Positions 1 to 11,043 of a DNA stretch of 64,000 nucleotides are shown here, piece by piece. The stretch's first letter is position 1, and the number at the start of each line of letters is the position of its first letter. Both the position numbers and the translations under genes were made by a program. The DNA comes from Protopterus annectens (taxonomy: Eukaryota; Chordata; Ceratodontiformes; Protopteridae): assembly GCF_019279795.1 (NCBI RefSeq), contig NC_056737.1:40553972-40617971 (forward strand). Reading direction: 5' to 3'. The notes under the pieces are model-generated. The model worked only from the letters and a program-made list of their open reading frames with translations. It did no database searches and was not told where the DNA came from.

Positions 1-1770
1 AATTTCTTATGCGTCTGCATGGCTGATCACCCATGCAGTGGATGGTACCTTTCAAGCAGCGGGTTCAGACATAGCCATTAGGAGATGTGCCTGGATTTGA
101 ATATGTGATTTAGTTGAGCCCTTAAGTCTTCATCCATCAGTGCTCCTTTTGATAGATCTTCTTTATTTAGCCCCAAAGTAAAGAACACACTCTCCAGATG
201 TGATCAACAGGAGAAGATCCTGTCTGCTGTGGGCATATGTTTTTCTACCCCTCAAAGACCTTTCTCTAGGAATCAAAAGAGAGGTAGGAAAATGTGGCTT
301 TGTAAATCCCAGGGTCCTTTTCAAGAATCATAAGGAGATAGTTCTCCCAGGAGGAACTCAAACATAAGACACCACACCCACGCAGCAGAGGTGAGTGGCA
401 AAACCAGGGATTCTGGGATTCCCTCTCAGACAAGTCCTACCATTGCTCATGAAAGCAGGCCCGACTGCTACCCTCTGTAGGGAGTTGCGAGGTGTTTGTC
501 TCTGCACCAAAGAGCTTGGCTATCCATAGCAAAAGATTCCTGGGTGCAGAGAATTATATCCAGAGGTTATATTGTACCATTTTCCCAAAATTCTCCTTCA
601 TGAAAGTCAAGGATCCCTGATGATCCACCCACTCACATGTAAGCAGCAGTATTAGAAATAAAAAAGCTGTTAGAAAAGAGAGTCACGTAGAAGGTCCCTC
701 TGACCAGAGAGGATCTGGGACCTATTCATGATTCTTCTTAGTGCCAAAAAAAAAAAACAGGGAAAGGGAACTTGAGACCAGTAATAGATCTCAGCAAACT
801 AAATCAGTTTGTGCAATATTCAACGTTCCAGATGGTCACGATTCAGTCCATTCAGCCTCTGCTGCGAAAGGACAATTTGATGTGCTCATTAGATCTTCAA
901 GTTGCGTAGTGTCACATCAAATTGAACAGGTGCTCCAGAAGATATCTCCGCTTCTGGCTGGGAGCCAGTCATTACCAGTTCAGAGAAATGCCCTTTGGCC
1001 TTATCACAGCCCCCAGGGAGTTTACCAAATGTATGGCAGTAGTAGTTCATTTGAGACTGCTGGGATTCTGAGTGTTTCCATACCTAGATGACTGGCTCCT
1101 AAATGTCTCAAGCAGGGATCTACCCCTGCAAGCAAGAGACTAATTGCTGCAGTTGTGCCTCCATCTAGGCATCACAGTCAGTTACAGCAAATCACAAGTC
1201 CTACCTGCGCAGAGTCTGGAGTTCATAGGTGCTCATCTGGACGCAGTCAATCAGGTAGTCTCTCTTCCTCCTGCTTAAATCCAGACACAAGTATCCCAGG
1301 TCAGGAAAATAATACAAAATTATTCTCTTCCAGTATGACTAATTTTACAAGCCACAGATCCATGGCAGCTGCTATCACTGTCGTTCTTCTTGGTAGATTT
1401 CACATGCAAATTTTTCAGTGGACACAGTCCAGTGGTCCATTTTCAGTATCCTTTAACCACTTCAGTGAAGATTACACAAGCATTCAAAAGGCATCTTCTT
1501 TGGTGGATTCATTTGAATGAACTCTCGGAAGGCCATCCATTTATACTCCCTCTGCCCATGGTCATGGTGCCCACGGACACCTCCCAGCCTGGGGTGGGGT
1601 GGGCAATAGTTTGGAAAGACAGTCCAAGTTATGTGGTCCCCCAAAGAGGCCAAGACATGCATCAATGTTCTGTAAATGAGAGCAGTCAAACTATCATTGC
1701 AGGTCTTTCAAGACTTCCCCTCACCTGGGACGATTGCTATTTACACTGACACTATATCAGTGGATGTGAA
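1..1770 (+). mobile_element. Decayed DIRS-like retrotransposon (fragment A, copy in duplication unit 1)
   Basis: This is an old DIRS-type pol remnant without an open frame of useful length. Around 735-900 broken frames read like the RT start of the family: a VPKK-like stretch, then VIDLSKLNQF and LDLQ-A, where intact relatives have LDL(K/Q)EAY. Around 1560-1690 a TDTS-PG-GWA stretch matches the first RNase H motif (TDAS in the intact elements here). Positions 1-600 may be decayed gag (a FSRNQKRGR-like stretch near 260), which is less certain. The same remnant recurs at 4951-5446 plus 7474-8090 because of the tandem duplication. It differs strongly from E1-E5 and resembles the remnant at 35230-38731. 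No terminal repeats are visible. Confidence 0.6.
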
Positions 1771-2407
1771 TGTAGTGGAAGGCCTTATCAGTGTCACATG
1801 TCCTGGTAGCGAGTTTTACATTTAATGAAGTTTTGCTTCTTTTTTATGTAAACAGTTTTATTAAATAATATTTAAAAAAAAAACAAATAACTTTTACTAG
1901 CACAACATAATTTACACAAGCTTTTCATTATACATTTCATTTCAAAGTTACGTAGTCCAGTAAAAAGTAAATGTATTTCTTACAAAATGTACACTTCTAA
2001 AAAATTCACATATTAGAAATATTCAGTCACTGTACATAAAATCAACACAATTTCGATTTAAATTAGTCCCTGTACTACTAAAATCATTTCCCTTTAACAA
2101 GTATCCAGCCTCAGTGGCTTCCCTTCTGTTGTCATGAGGGAAACAGTAACTAAAATTTGGTACTTGGTAACTGGTAAAAAAGGGAAAGCCGCCCACTTTC
2201 CATATCCTTGATTCCAATAAATTCCTATGTCTCTGAATGTACTTCACTATACTTAGATTCAACTATTCTTTACTAACTCTTGCCCCCAGATATTGTTACC
2301 GAGGAGGACAGTTTTTGCAAGAATTTTTGTCTTGTTGTCCCCTTCATAGATTTGTGCTTTGCTTCAGCCAGTTCAGTTAACAAAACCTGCGTGTACTGTG
2401 TGTGTGT
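1771..2407. other. Intron sequence, no gene seen
   Basis: This AT-rich intron DNA matches 8091-8700 in duplication unit 2. Short open frames here are not kept in the other copy. Nothing coding or structural is recognised. Confidence 0.6.
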
Positions 2408-2720
2408 CATACCTCTCAACCTCTTAGAGCAAGAAATCTGGACAAAGCCACAAATAAAGTGGGGGGGGGGGGGGCAAAAGACCAAAATAAGGACACTTTT
2501 TAAATATTGCTCTTACAAACTTAGAAAGCTGATAAAATAACAGGTTTTGCATTAGTATGAATTTTCTGATTGAAAATCAAATGCCTACCATTATTTTCTT
2601 ACTTCAGTCCTGAGTGATTTGCTAGTGACATGACAGAAAACTAGTTTTATGAGAAACAGACCAAAAATATGAGTAAAAAATCTGGACATTCTACAAAAAT
2701 CTGGACAGCTGAGAGCTATG
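2408..2720. mobile_element. Short hAT-like non-autonomous element, 313 bp
   Basis: The left end reads CATACCTCTCAACC. The right end reads GCTGAGAGCTATG, which is its imperfect inverse. The first ~50 bases also match the left end of the larger element at 53024-55960 (shared CATACCTCTCAACCT and AAATCTGGACAA). Unit 2 of the tandem duplication lacks this segment at about 8715, so it is a true insertion later than the duplication. The flanking 8-mers GTGTGTGT and ATGTGTAT could be a mutated 8-bp target duplication, but they lie in a TG-rich tract. The element contains a G14 run at about 2461 and has no coding capacity. Confidence 0.7.
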
Positions 2721-4056
2721 ATGTGTATGTGTGTGTGAAGAGGGGGCATCTTTAGATTTCTCATGTCTTGATATGACCGTTTTTGCAGGTAGTTGTACCA
2801 GTGTAAGTAAAACTTGAGTTATGCTTTGCCAACTTGAAATGTTATCCTGTAACCAGAATGCCGACAGCATAGGGAGTCCTTGCTTCTTTTGATTGTTGTA
2901 TATTTTTTTGTTTTTTCTCAATAGAGTTGACCTTAACCTTAATATATTAGGTGGATAAGGAAGGAAGGCTTTGCGCAGTCTTCTTTTCGTTTAACAAGTT
3001 GATGGTTTTGTGACTCTACTTTTTATGTGTAGGAAAATTGGTTTAATAATTTGATGATTTTGTAACTTCTCCATTTATGTTTAGTGCAGAGTTTTCCACT
3101 CTTTTAGCTCATGGAGCTGAATGTGTGACCACAGTTGTTCAAAGTGTTTTGGAAGACTGTGAACAATTCTCCAGTAGGCTGTGTAGAGGTGACACCTAAT
3201 ATACGATTACCATACAAGTTCAGCAATACAATCGGAGCACCATAGTTGCCATTTGAAAAATCATTAAAGGGGACACTATTTATTGTGTTTGGTTTGGCGT
3301 ATCTGAGGAACATCATGGCATTGTGGGCAGATAGAAAAGCGGGTGATGTTGACATATTTAGCACGTGGAGTCTAGTAGTTTTTGAGCTCAAGTCGCGTAG
3401 TGAATTAATATTCAGGTGTATGTAGTTGTTGTTAAGTTTACCTAGTGACTGTATAGGCAGTGGAAATGCCCTGCAAGTAAAGAATTTCATTGATTTTTTT
3501 TACATCCTGGAGTTCATTTAGGAGATCGTTGTGCTCTTTAAGAACATAACTGGTATGTAGTAGTCTTCAGTGATGTTATGTTTAGCAGAACTGATAGTTG
3601 TTGCTGTGTCAGCAATTTCTATTTCTGAATTATGTTCATGGCTCTAGCTTTTAGACTCCCTATCCTATTAGATCTTCAGCAGTGTAACAAATTATTTACT
3701 CTTCCTCCTTTGGCTTATTTTTCAGAAGCAGCAGCACTATTTCCAGATTTATGTTTCTATTGTTTTCCATGGTAGACATTTTGCCCTAGTGGAAGTATAC
3801 AATCTGGAGAAGTGATACTGCTTGTTGAAGCAGAGATTTTTCAGTACTGTATTCCAAAATGATTTTAAGGCCATCTGCTTACATTCTGAAACCTAACCAT
3901 GAAGCAGGAGTTCATTTTTTTGTACTCACATGTCTGTTTTCTGTACTTAGATTTACATAGAATGCCTTTTATTAAATGCTTTCATGGGGATACAAATTAT
4001 GCCTAAGTGGACCATTTAGGAAACATTCACTTTTTGATTTCTTAATCTCCTCTGTA
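2721..4056. other. Intron sequence with an unrecognised minus-strand ORF
   Basis: This is intron DNA matching about 14515-15640 in unit 2. A minus-strand frame of 128 codons (3490 to 3104) is open here. In unit 2 the same DNA is broken after about 70 codons, so selection on it is doubtful. The peptide has an HLNINSLR stretch faintly like LINE endonuclease starts, but I do not recognise it. Position ~2971-2985 is the empty counterpart of the DIRS E1 insertion site. Confidence 0.5.
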
Positions 4057-4290
4057 GTTAACTAGTAGTTGCACTGCTGAGTAATACAGTTAACTGGAAT
4101 GTGTAGTGCTGACTCATGCAGTTAATTGGTGCATAATGCTGTCATATAGTTGTGGGATGTGTAATGCTTGAGTCATGTAGTTAACCAGCATGTATAAGTG
4201 ATGAGTCATGCATTTAACTGGGATGCATAGTGGTAAGTCATATAGTTAACTAGTATTTATGGTGCTGAATGATGCTTCTAACTAGAATGT
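4057..4290. repeat. Degenerate ~32-bp minisatellite, block 1
   Basis: About seven imperfect copies of a unit reading roughly AGTTAACTAGGATGTATAGTGCTGAGTCATGC lie in tandem (a 32-base consensus, shown in part as AGTTAACTAGGATGTATA then GTGCTGAGTCATGC). Block 2 is the duplicated counterpart at 15645-15880, and block 3 is a much longer relative at 16860-17870. Confidence 0.75.
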
Positions 4291-4485
4291 TTTTTTCTGA
4301 TTTGGTATAATAGTATACTTAAGCACTGCTAGAAATATTAGAATTATGCTGCAGAGATGCTTTATTTGCTTTCCTGTGCATTATTTGCCAATTGCATTTA
4401 AAGGGCAGTATGGTTTTACTGTGTGCATCTGGACTAAATTTTTCTGTTATATTGATTAAACTATATATTTTTTATTTTGTTTCAG

Positions 4486-4572
4486 TCACATGATGATATA
4501 CTAGAATACAGCAGACGTGCTGGGGTTTCTAACATTGTGCTGGTATCAGACAAAGAAGGAAACTTTATCAAG
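4486..4572 (+). CDS. EIF2AK4: Host exon, GCN2-like (EIF2AK4) C-terminal region
   Basis: This 87-base exon of 29 codons is open in phase 0. It is preceded by a polypyrimidine tract ending TTTGTTTCAG and followed by a GTATGA donor. The peptide contains ILEYSRRAG and VLVSDKEGNFIK. The LVSDKEG core followed by (V/I)K is what I recall from the segment of GCN2 after its HisRS-like domain. That protein is a cytosolic kinase activated by uncharged tRNA which phosphorylates eIF2-alpha. The next exon, at 48821-48930, continues the same similarity in frame, which strengthens the call. A paralogue cannot be excluded because the sequence is rather diverged. A damaged second copy lies at 16131-16216. Confidence 0.72.
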
Positions 4573-4950
4573 GTATGACTAAAGTTAATCTTTTTTAGTA
4601 TACATTTTTGCTCACTGTACTAACCATCTATTTTTCCACTTTAGCAGTTCTTCACATCCTTTACCTGCATAGGACAAGATTGTCAATGCCCCTGAGGCTG
4701 TTATCCAGTTAACTAATAATCTTTACCCATTCTCCGAGCATGCGTAGGGTGAACATGCAATAGGCTCATATGAGGGGTGCCGTGCAGTCCCTGAAGATGC
4801 CCTGCCCCTCTTATAAGCATATGCTTGCTGTTGTGTCCCTGGTCTTCAGCAGGAATAATTAATAGTTTGTGTGTCCCTGAGGTATATGTCTCCTCCCTTA
4901 CCCCCAGAGAGAGGCAAATAGCGCATTAGCATTCCTATCTGCAGTATTCC
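4573..4950. other. Intron downstream of exon, end of duplication unit 1
   Basis: Begins with the donor GTATGACT. The stretch matches 16217-16575 in unit 2 and holds no recognisable gene or element. Confidence 0.6.
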
Positions 4951-5446
4951 ACCCAATCAGATGTATACAACAGCATTAAAAATAAAAAAAGCTGCTAGAA
5001 AAAAAGGGTCATGCAGAAATCCCTCAAACCACAGAGGACCTGAGACCTATTCATCATTCTTCTTGGTGCCAAAAATGACAGGGACTTGAGACCAGTACTG
5101 GATCTCAGCAAACTAAATCAGTTTGTGGAATATTCAATGTTCCATTGTGCCTGTGCTGCGAAAAGACAGATGTGCTCAATAGATCTTTAGGATGTGTACT
5201 AACACATCAAATTGAACAGGTGCTCCAGAAGATATCTGTGCTTCTGGCTGGGAGCCACTTGTTACCAGTTCAGAGCACTATCCTTTGGCCTTATCACATC
5301 CCCCAGGGTGTTTACCAAATGTATGGTAGCGATAGCAGTGCACTTGAGACTACTGGGATTCTGAGTGTTGCCATACGTGGACGACTGGCTCCTAACTGTC
5401 CCAACCAGGGATCTACTCTTGCAGGCAAGGGGACTACTTGCTGCAA
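4951..5446 (+). mobile_element. DIRS-like fragment A, unit 2 copy, left part
   Basis: Matches 630-1140 in unit 1, including the decayed RT start near 5069-5260. It is cut off by the LINE inserted at ~5447 and resumes at 7474. Confidence 0.6.
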
Positions 5447-7473
5447 GTAAAAACAAGCTGCCATGGTGGACATCCAGCATCAACAAACTTTACAATAAAC
5501 GCAAAAAGGTGCTGCCCGGGCAAACAAAGACAAGTCCTCAAGAATGGAAAAGCACCCTCTTCAACCTCAACAGGCAAATAAGACAACTTATCAAATCCTA
5601 TAAGGGGTGCTTTGAGAGAAACTTAGCAAGTACAGCCAAGGATAACCTTGAGGCCTTTTTACAGCTACATATGTAGCCTGAAAGGTAGGGCCCAAGCTTG
5701 TGCAGAAGTACTGACTAACTGTATCACACACAATGCCCCCGCAGAGATAGCAAACCTACTAGCAGATAGGTTTGGCAAAAATTTCACTCCCTATTCCCAA
5801 CCTAACTTATCACAACCCCCCCCCCCTCGACATATCTGAAGAGCAGGTCCTCAAAGCCTTGTCCGAGGCAAAAACACAGCCTCTATGGGACCAGACAACA
5901 TCCCAGGCTGTCTTTTAAAAAGGCTAAAACATGAACTAGTGTCACTATTAAGTACCTTTTGTAATCATAGCCTAACCACAGGCTTTGTTCCTGGGAATGG
6001 AGAACTGCAACAGTTATTCCCCTCCACAAAGGTGGCCTAGCAACAAATCTGGGGAATTACAGACCCATAAGCCTGACCAGCTTCATCTGTAAGGCCTTGG
6101 AACATATCATTATGGACCTCATAAATAAAGACATAGGTGACCTCCAAACCCTGGAATCCTACTAAATTCGGCTTCATCAAGGGCAGATCCTGCCTGTTAA
6201 GTTTGGTGGACTTCTTTGAAAATGTGACCAGGACCATTGAGGAGAGCAAATGTGTGCACACAGTATACCTCAACTTGGCAAAGGCTTTTGACACAGTCCC
6301 ACATTCAGGCATTACCGATAAACTTAGCAAACTGATTGTAAATCCCCTTCATTGTAAGATGGGTTGCCAGCTGTCTCACAGACCAGACACACACTCTCAG
6401 TGTGGGTGATTCCATATCAACCAGCAGACCTGTTACCAATGGTGTGCCTCAGGAGTCAGTGCTCCTACTGTTTGGTATATACTTCCCAGAAGTTCAGGTC
6501 ATAACTAAGGGGTTGTGGCTGACCAATTTGCAGATGACTGCAAACTAGGCGCAGTCATTGAATCCCCAAATGTCAGTATACCCCAGTAGGGTCTCACACG
6601 GACCAACAACTAGTGTGATAGTGGCAATCTCAATTTGAATGCAGAGAAGTGCGTCATTATTTCCTTCTGTGCAAACAATGTCCCTTCACACTATCAAATC
6701 AACACCACCACCCTGTGTACCCACAAAGTGATAAGGGACCTGGGATCACAAGTTGACTGCAACCTTAACTTCAACCACCATGTGTCTACTGTAGTAAGGA
6801 AAGCTTTCTATGTAGCACACTTGATAAGTAAAGCCATCGCATTGGGAGCAAGAGAGATTATAACCCCTCTATACTCGGCACTAATCTGGCCCATAATTGA
6901 GTATAATGCCCCATTCGGCATGTACCATACAAAGCAGCTGCTGCAACTCGAGAGATCTCAAATGTTTCTAAAATGTAGATCAGTGGGCTCCAGCATGTGC
7001 CTTACACAGACCGACTAAAGTCCCTGTCACTATTCTGCATGTCGTATAGACTTCATAGGGGAGACTTATGCCTGGCCTACAGAGCAATTCAAGACCCAAA
7101 CCTAATGAACTTGCTGCATATCAGTAAATCAAACGGGACTAGGGCTACCCATTCCAGGGACCTAAATAAGACAAGCTTGAGGGACAGATTTCTCTCCCAG
7201 CGACTGCTGTGTCTTTGGAACAGGCAAACAATTCATGTGAAACAGAGCACCTCTATGACACTGTTTAAGAGGAACCTGGACAGGTGAATGGGGCACAATA
7301 AATTCGTACTGGAAATAGTGCCCACAACCATCCTGGACATGGGCATTCAGGTCTAAATACAATCTTTGGTATTGACTAGCATTTTCATGGTATTACATAG
7401 GGATGAAACTGCTATGCTTAAAATGACCTCCTGGTCGATAGCTTGGTAATATCCTATGATCTTATGATTCTCT
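5447..7473 (+). mobile_element. CR1-like LINE, 5'-truncated, pseudogenic
   Basis: This LINE is inserted in DIRS fragment A of duplication unit 2 and is absent from unit 1. It starts in the linker before the reverse transcriptase (INKLYNKRKK). It continues through a broken RT (RPISLTSF near 6061, GFIKGRSCLLSLVDFF near 6170, LAKAFDTVPHSGI near 6280, then a frameshifted GVPQ-S-LL and an ADDCKLGA stretch near 6530) and ends in the C-terminal region (NLNFNHHVSTVVRKAFYVAHL, 6760-6830). The 3' end has TATGATCTTATGATT-type repeats typical of CR1-like tails. Numerous stops and frameshifts make it dead. It is the same family as the antisense copy at ~32090-34745. No clear target duplication is visible. 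Confidence 0.8.
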
Positions 7474-8090
7474 GAGTTGTGCCTCCATTTAGGAATGAGT
7501 CAATTACAGTAAATGACAGCTCACACCTGCGCAGAGTCTGGAGTTCATAGGTACTAGTATGAACACAATCAGATAGCCTGTCTTCCTCCTGCTCAAATTC
7601 AGACACTCTGATCCCAGGTTGGGAAAGTAATACAAAATTCTTCTCTTTCAGTTTGACTAATTTTATAAGCCTGGGATCCATGGCATCTGCTATCACCCTT
7701 ATTCCTCTGCGCAGGTTTCACATGAGAATTCTTCAGTAAACGCTGACAGTCTAGTGGTCCATTCTTCAGCATCCTTTAACTGCCTCAGTCAAGATCACAC
7801 AAGCATTCAAAAGGCATCCTTGTCGGTGGATTCATTTGAATGAACTCTTGGAAGGCCATCCATTTATTCTCCCTGTGCTCACAGCCATGGTGACCACGGA
7901 CGCCTCCCTACTGGGGAAGGGCAATGGAAAGGATAGTCCAAGGTATGTTGTCCCCGAAGAGGCCAAGACACATATCAGTGTCCTGGAAATGAGAGCAGTT
8001 CTGCTATCATTGCAGGCCTTTTAAGACACCCTCCCACCCTGGACGATTGCTATTTAGACGGGCGCTATGTCAGTGGATGTGAAAGTAGTT
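7474..8090 (+). mobile_element. DIRS-like fragment A, unit 2 copy, right part
   Basis: Matches 1150-1770 of unit 1, with the RNase H remnant (VTTDASLLGKG) at about 7888-7920. It ends where the unit 1 copy ends, so the truncation predates the duplication. Confidence 0.6.
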
Positions 8091-8934
8091 GAAGGCCTTA
8101 TCAGTGTCACATATCCTGATAGTGAGTTTACATTGAAAAAAGTTTTGCTTCCTTCTTATGTAAACAGTTTTATTAAATAACAGTACTTAAAAATACTCCA
8201 GCAAATAACTTTTAGTAGCACAAGATAAATTACACAAGAGCGTTTCATTATACATTACATTTCAGTTATGTAGTGCGGTAAAAATAAAGTGCATATTACA
8301 AAATGTACACTTCTAAAAATTCACATATTAGAAATATTCAATCACTGTACACAAAACCAGCACAATTTTCATTTACATTAGTCCCTACATATTTTAAATC
8401 ATTTCCCTTTAACAAGTATCCAGCCTCAATGGCTGTTGTCATGAGGGAAACATTAACTAAAATTTGGTACTTGGTAACTGGTGACTAAAAAGGAGAAGCC
8501 GCCCACTTTCCGTATCCTTGATTCCACTAAATTCCCATGTCACTGAATGTACCTCACTATACCTAGATTCAACTATTCTTTATTAACTCTTGCCCAGATA
8601 TTGTTACCGAGGAGGCCAGTTTTTGCAATAATTTCTATGTTGCTCTCCCCTTCATAACTCTTTGCTTTGCTTCAGCCAGTTCAGGTAACAAAGCCTGCAT
8701 GTCCTGTATGTGTATACATGTGTATGGGGGGATCTTTAAACTTCCCATGTCTTGATATGACCTTTTTTGCAAGTAGTTGTATGCCAGTGTAAGTAAACTT
8801 AAGTTATGCTTTGCCAACTTGAGATGCTATCCTGTAAACCAGAATTTGATTGTTGTATTTTTTGTTTGTTTTTTCTCAATAGAGTTGACCTTAACCTTCA
8901 TATATTAGGTGGATAAGGAGGGAAGACTTTGCAC
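8091..8934. other. Intron sequence, unit 2 copy
   Basis: Matches 1771-2975 of unit 1 but lacks the hAT-like insertion, giving the empty site around 8715. No gene seen. Confidence 0.6.
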
Positions 8935-9115
8935 ATGTCCTTCAAGAATGCAACTGCAGTCCTGACATATGGGTTGTCCTGCCTCAGGCAGCCCTTCGGT
9001 CGGCCAGATTCCAAAGTCTGGGTCCGGCGTCGGCCGATGGCGCCTCCTCCCCAACGTCAGAGCGGCTGGAGTACAAAGGCATCAGCCGACGCCATCTTCT
9101 TCAGTCTTTCTTGCC
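8935..9115 (+). repeat. E1 left inverted terminal repeat with decayed promoter
   Basis: Reverse complement of 14293-14470 with few mismatches. The TATA box seen in sister elements is mutated here (TACAAAGG at 9072-9079) and the CRE-like site reads AACGTCAG (9053-9060). E1 transcription is therefore probably weakened from this side. Confidence 0.85.
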
Positions 9116-9237
9116 ACGCGGTGCCCGAAGCAGAAGCGGTTCGCAAGTGCCGGTCGGTCAGCTCCTGTGTTTTCAGTTACCGAAGTCATCAAAAAGCTAA
9201 GTACCCCGTTGGGGAACATTTTTTCTTGCCTCAGCCG

Positions 9238-11043
9238 ATGTCAGAACAAATTGAGAAAGTTAATAATTGTTTGTCTTGTGGTAAACAAATACCTCATAAG
9301 GACTTCCATTCTTACTGCCTCCCTTGCCTGGGCCCAGACCACGACGTCTCAGCCTGTGCTGCCTGTGCTTGCTTTAATAAGCGCACTCTCAGGCGCCAGG
9401 CAGAATTTGCCGAAGACTTCTTTGGCGAATCCTACGCTTACAACATGCCGTCGGAACAACCGACAGCACAAACTACCAAAAAATGAAAGGACCGGGACCG
9501 ACATCCTTGGCCCGCGTCTTCCACCGATATTACGCCTAAGCCCTCCGCGAGTGCTTCGGTCCCTTCGGAAGCGGTAATTCAACCGCTCTAGGCCGACGAC
9601 ACCGCGTTAACACGTTCCTCGGTCCCGGAGACTACACTGGTGCCGGTTGTTGATTTTCCTCCAGAAACCGAAGTTCTGGAACTACCCGACACCATTCCTA
9701 TGGACAACGTTACCCCTGCACGTGGGGCAGCTAGGCCTCCTGTATCCATGTCCATCAAGGCCTTTGCACGTGCTAAGGCCGCCAGCCAGGCCAAGGCCCA
9801 CCCTAAACCTACTTCTCAGGCCCCTTCTTCTGATAGACAGATCATGTCTCTGGCTGCAGATCTAATTTCTCTTATTAGGGGGTCTCAGCCTCACCCAGAC
9901 AGAGGTTCTCAGCCGCCTGCAGAAAAAAGGCCTAGAACTGAGCAGGCAGACAAGCTCTCTTCAGATGAAGCCTCTGGGGATTCAGAGCATTCAGATACCC
10001 AAGAAGAATCCTTCCAGGCCTATGAGGACTCTGATGCTGAGGAATCAATTCCCTCTGCCTCTCCTCCAGAGGATTTTTCTTTTGGTGAAGTCCTCCACTC
10101 CGTGAGGGAACATTTTAAGTGGCAAGGTCAGGAATTTTCTGATTCTAGGAAAAGGCTACGTACCTTCCTTAAGTTACCCCAGCACAGACCTTTAGCTATC
10201 CCCCCAGTTTTGGATGTCCTGGATGATGTATTCTCCGACTCCAGTGCTTCTCCTGATTCTCTCCCTCCTGCTCCTGTCAAGCCAGACAGATATTACAGGG
10301 TCCCTGACACACACAAGCATCTCTTTAAGGCCCACTCTGTGGATATAGAAACATATCACAGGGCCCCAAAGGAGTGGCCACCTCCTCAGCCAAGAATCCA
10401 CTGCCAGCTGACAGGGAAGCAAGGTCCCTGGAGAGATAGGGTAAAAAAGTTTATACCTCTTCCACCCTTGCCATGAGGTCACTTAACTGCCTTTTTCATA
10501 TGTTTCAGTACCAGGATTATTTACTGGATGATTTGCAGAAAAAGCTAGCCTCTCCTGAGCCTATAGATAGAAAGGCATTGCAGGATTTGGTTCATAATAA
10601 TCAGCAGGTTAGTAATAATTTTCTTCAGTGTGGTTATGATGCATTGGAGGGCAGCTATGACAGGGGCTGTTATCCGTAGACATGCTTGGTTGAAAGAACA
10701 GCCACTGCCGGATCATGTTAAAGTAAAGCTCCTGGACGTACCTCTGGATAAACAGAAGCTTTTTGGTGCTAATGCTCAGGATGTGTTGAAATCTGTTGAG
10801 GAGAAGGCAAAATCAGTACAGACAGTAAAGGATTTTCTCCAGGTTCAGCCACCAAGGTTCAGCAGGAATTGGCCTTCAAAGAATTGGTCCTTTCCAGACT
10901 CGGACAAGTTTCAAAGGGGAAAGAACAGGTGTGCACGAGGTAGAGGGCAATACCGAGGCTCCTACAGGGGACGCCAATGGCAACCACAAAATCAGAGAAG
11001 TGGCACAGGTAGTTCACCTGCACCACAGGGACAATCACAATGA
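9238..11043 (+). pseudogene. E1 gag-like gene, frameshifted
   Basis: Starts MSEQIEKVNN at 9238, chosen because all sister copies (E2, E4, E5) have an ATG at the same place after a conserved CTTGCCTCAG. The N-terminus has a Cys/His cluster CxxCG...HKDFHxxCxxCLGxDH...CxxC, probably zinc-binding. Frame 1 closes at 9486 after a frameshift. The gene resumes at 9640-10476 (SDAEESIPSASPPEDFSFGE, then PLAIPPVLDVLDDVF) and shifts again into 10473-10679 and 10630-11043. The C-terminus is Arg/Gly-rich (RGRGQYRGSYRGRQW), fitting nucleic-acid binding. The role as structural Gag is inferred from position. At least three frameshifts inactivate it. Confidence 0.8.

Larger units (their letters stand above)
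630..4950 (+). repeat. Tandem duplication unit 1 (contains the good exon)
   Basis: The order DIRS fragment A, intron block, minisatellite, exon, intron is repeated in the same order at 4951-16575. Homology on the left begins near 630 (a CCACCCA stretch) and matches 4952 onward. Homology on the right ends near 4940 and matches up to about 16575. The left breakpoint lies inside the DIRS remnant. This copy carries a hAT-like insertion at 2408-2720 that unit 2 lacks. Exact breakpoints need a computed alignment. Confidence 0.85.

Noticed and set aside
2461-2474. G14 run, and C runs at 39099 and 52226, as quadruplex candidates
   Set aside because: Single homopolymers without the spaced G-runs needed. 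The one at 52226 is explained as the polypurine tract.
3104-3490. Minus-strand 128-codon ORF as a gene
   Set aside because: The duplicate at 14640-15085 is interrupted, no motif is recognised, and no promoter or splice pattern supports it.
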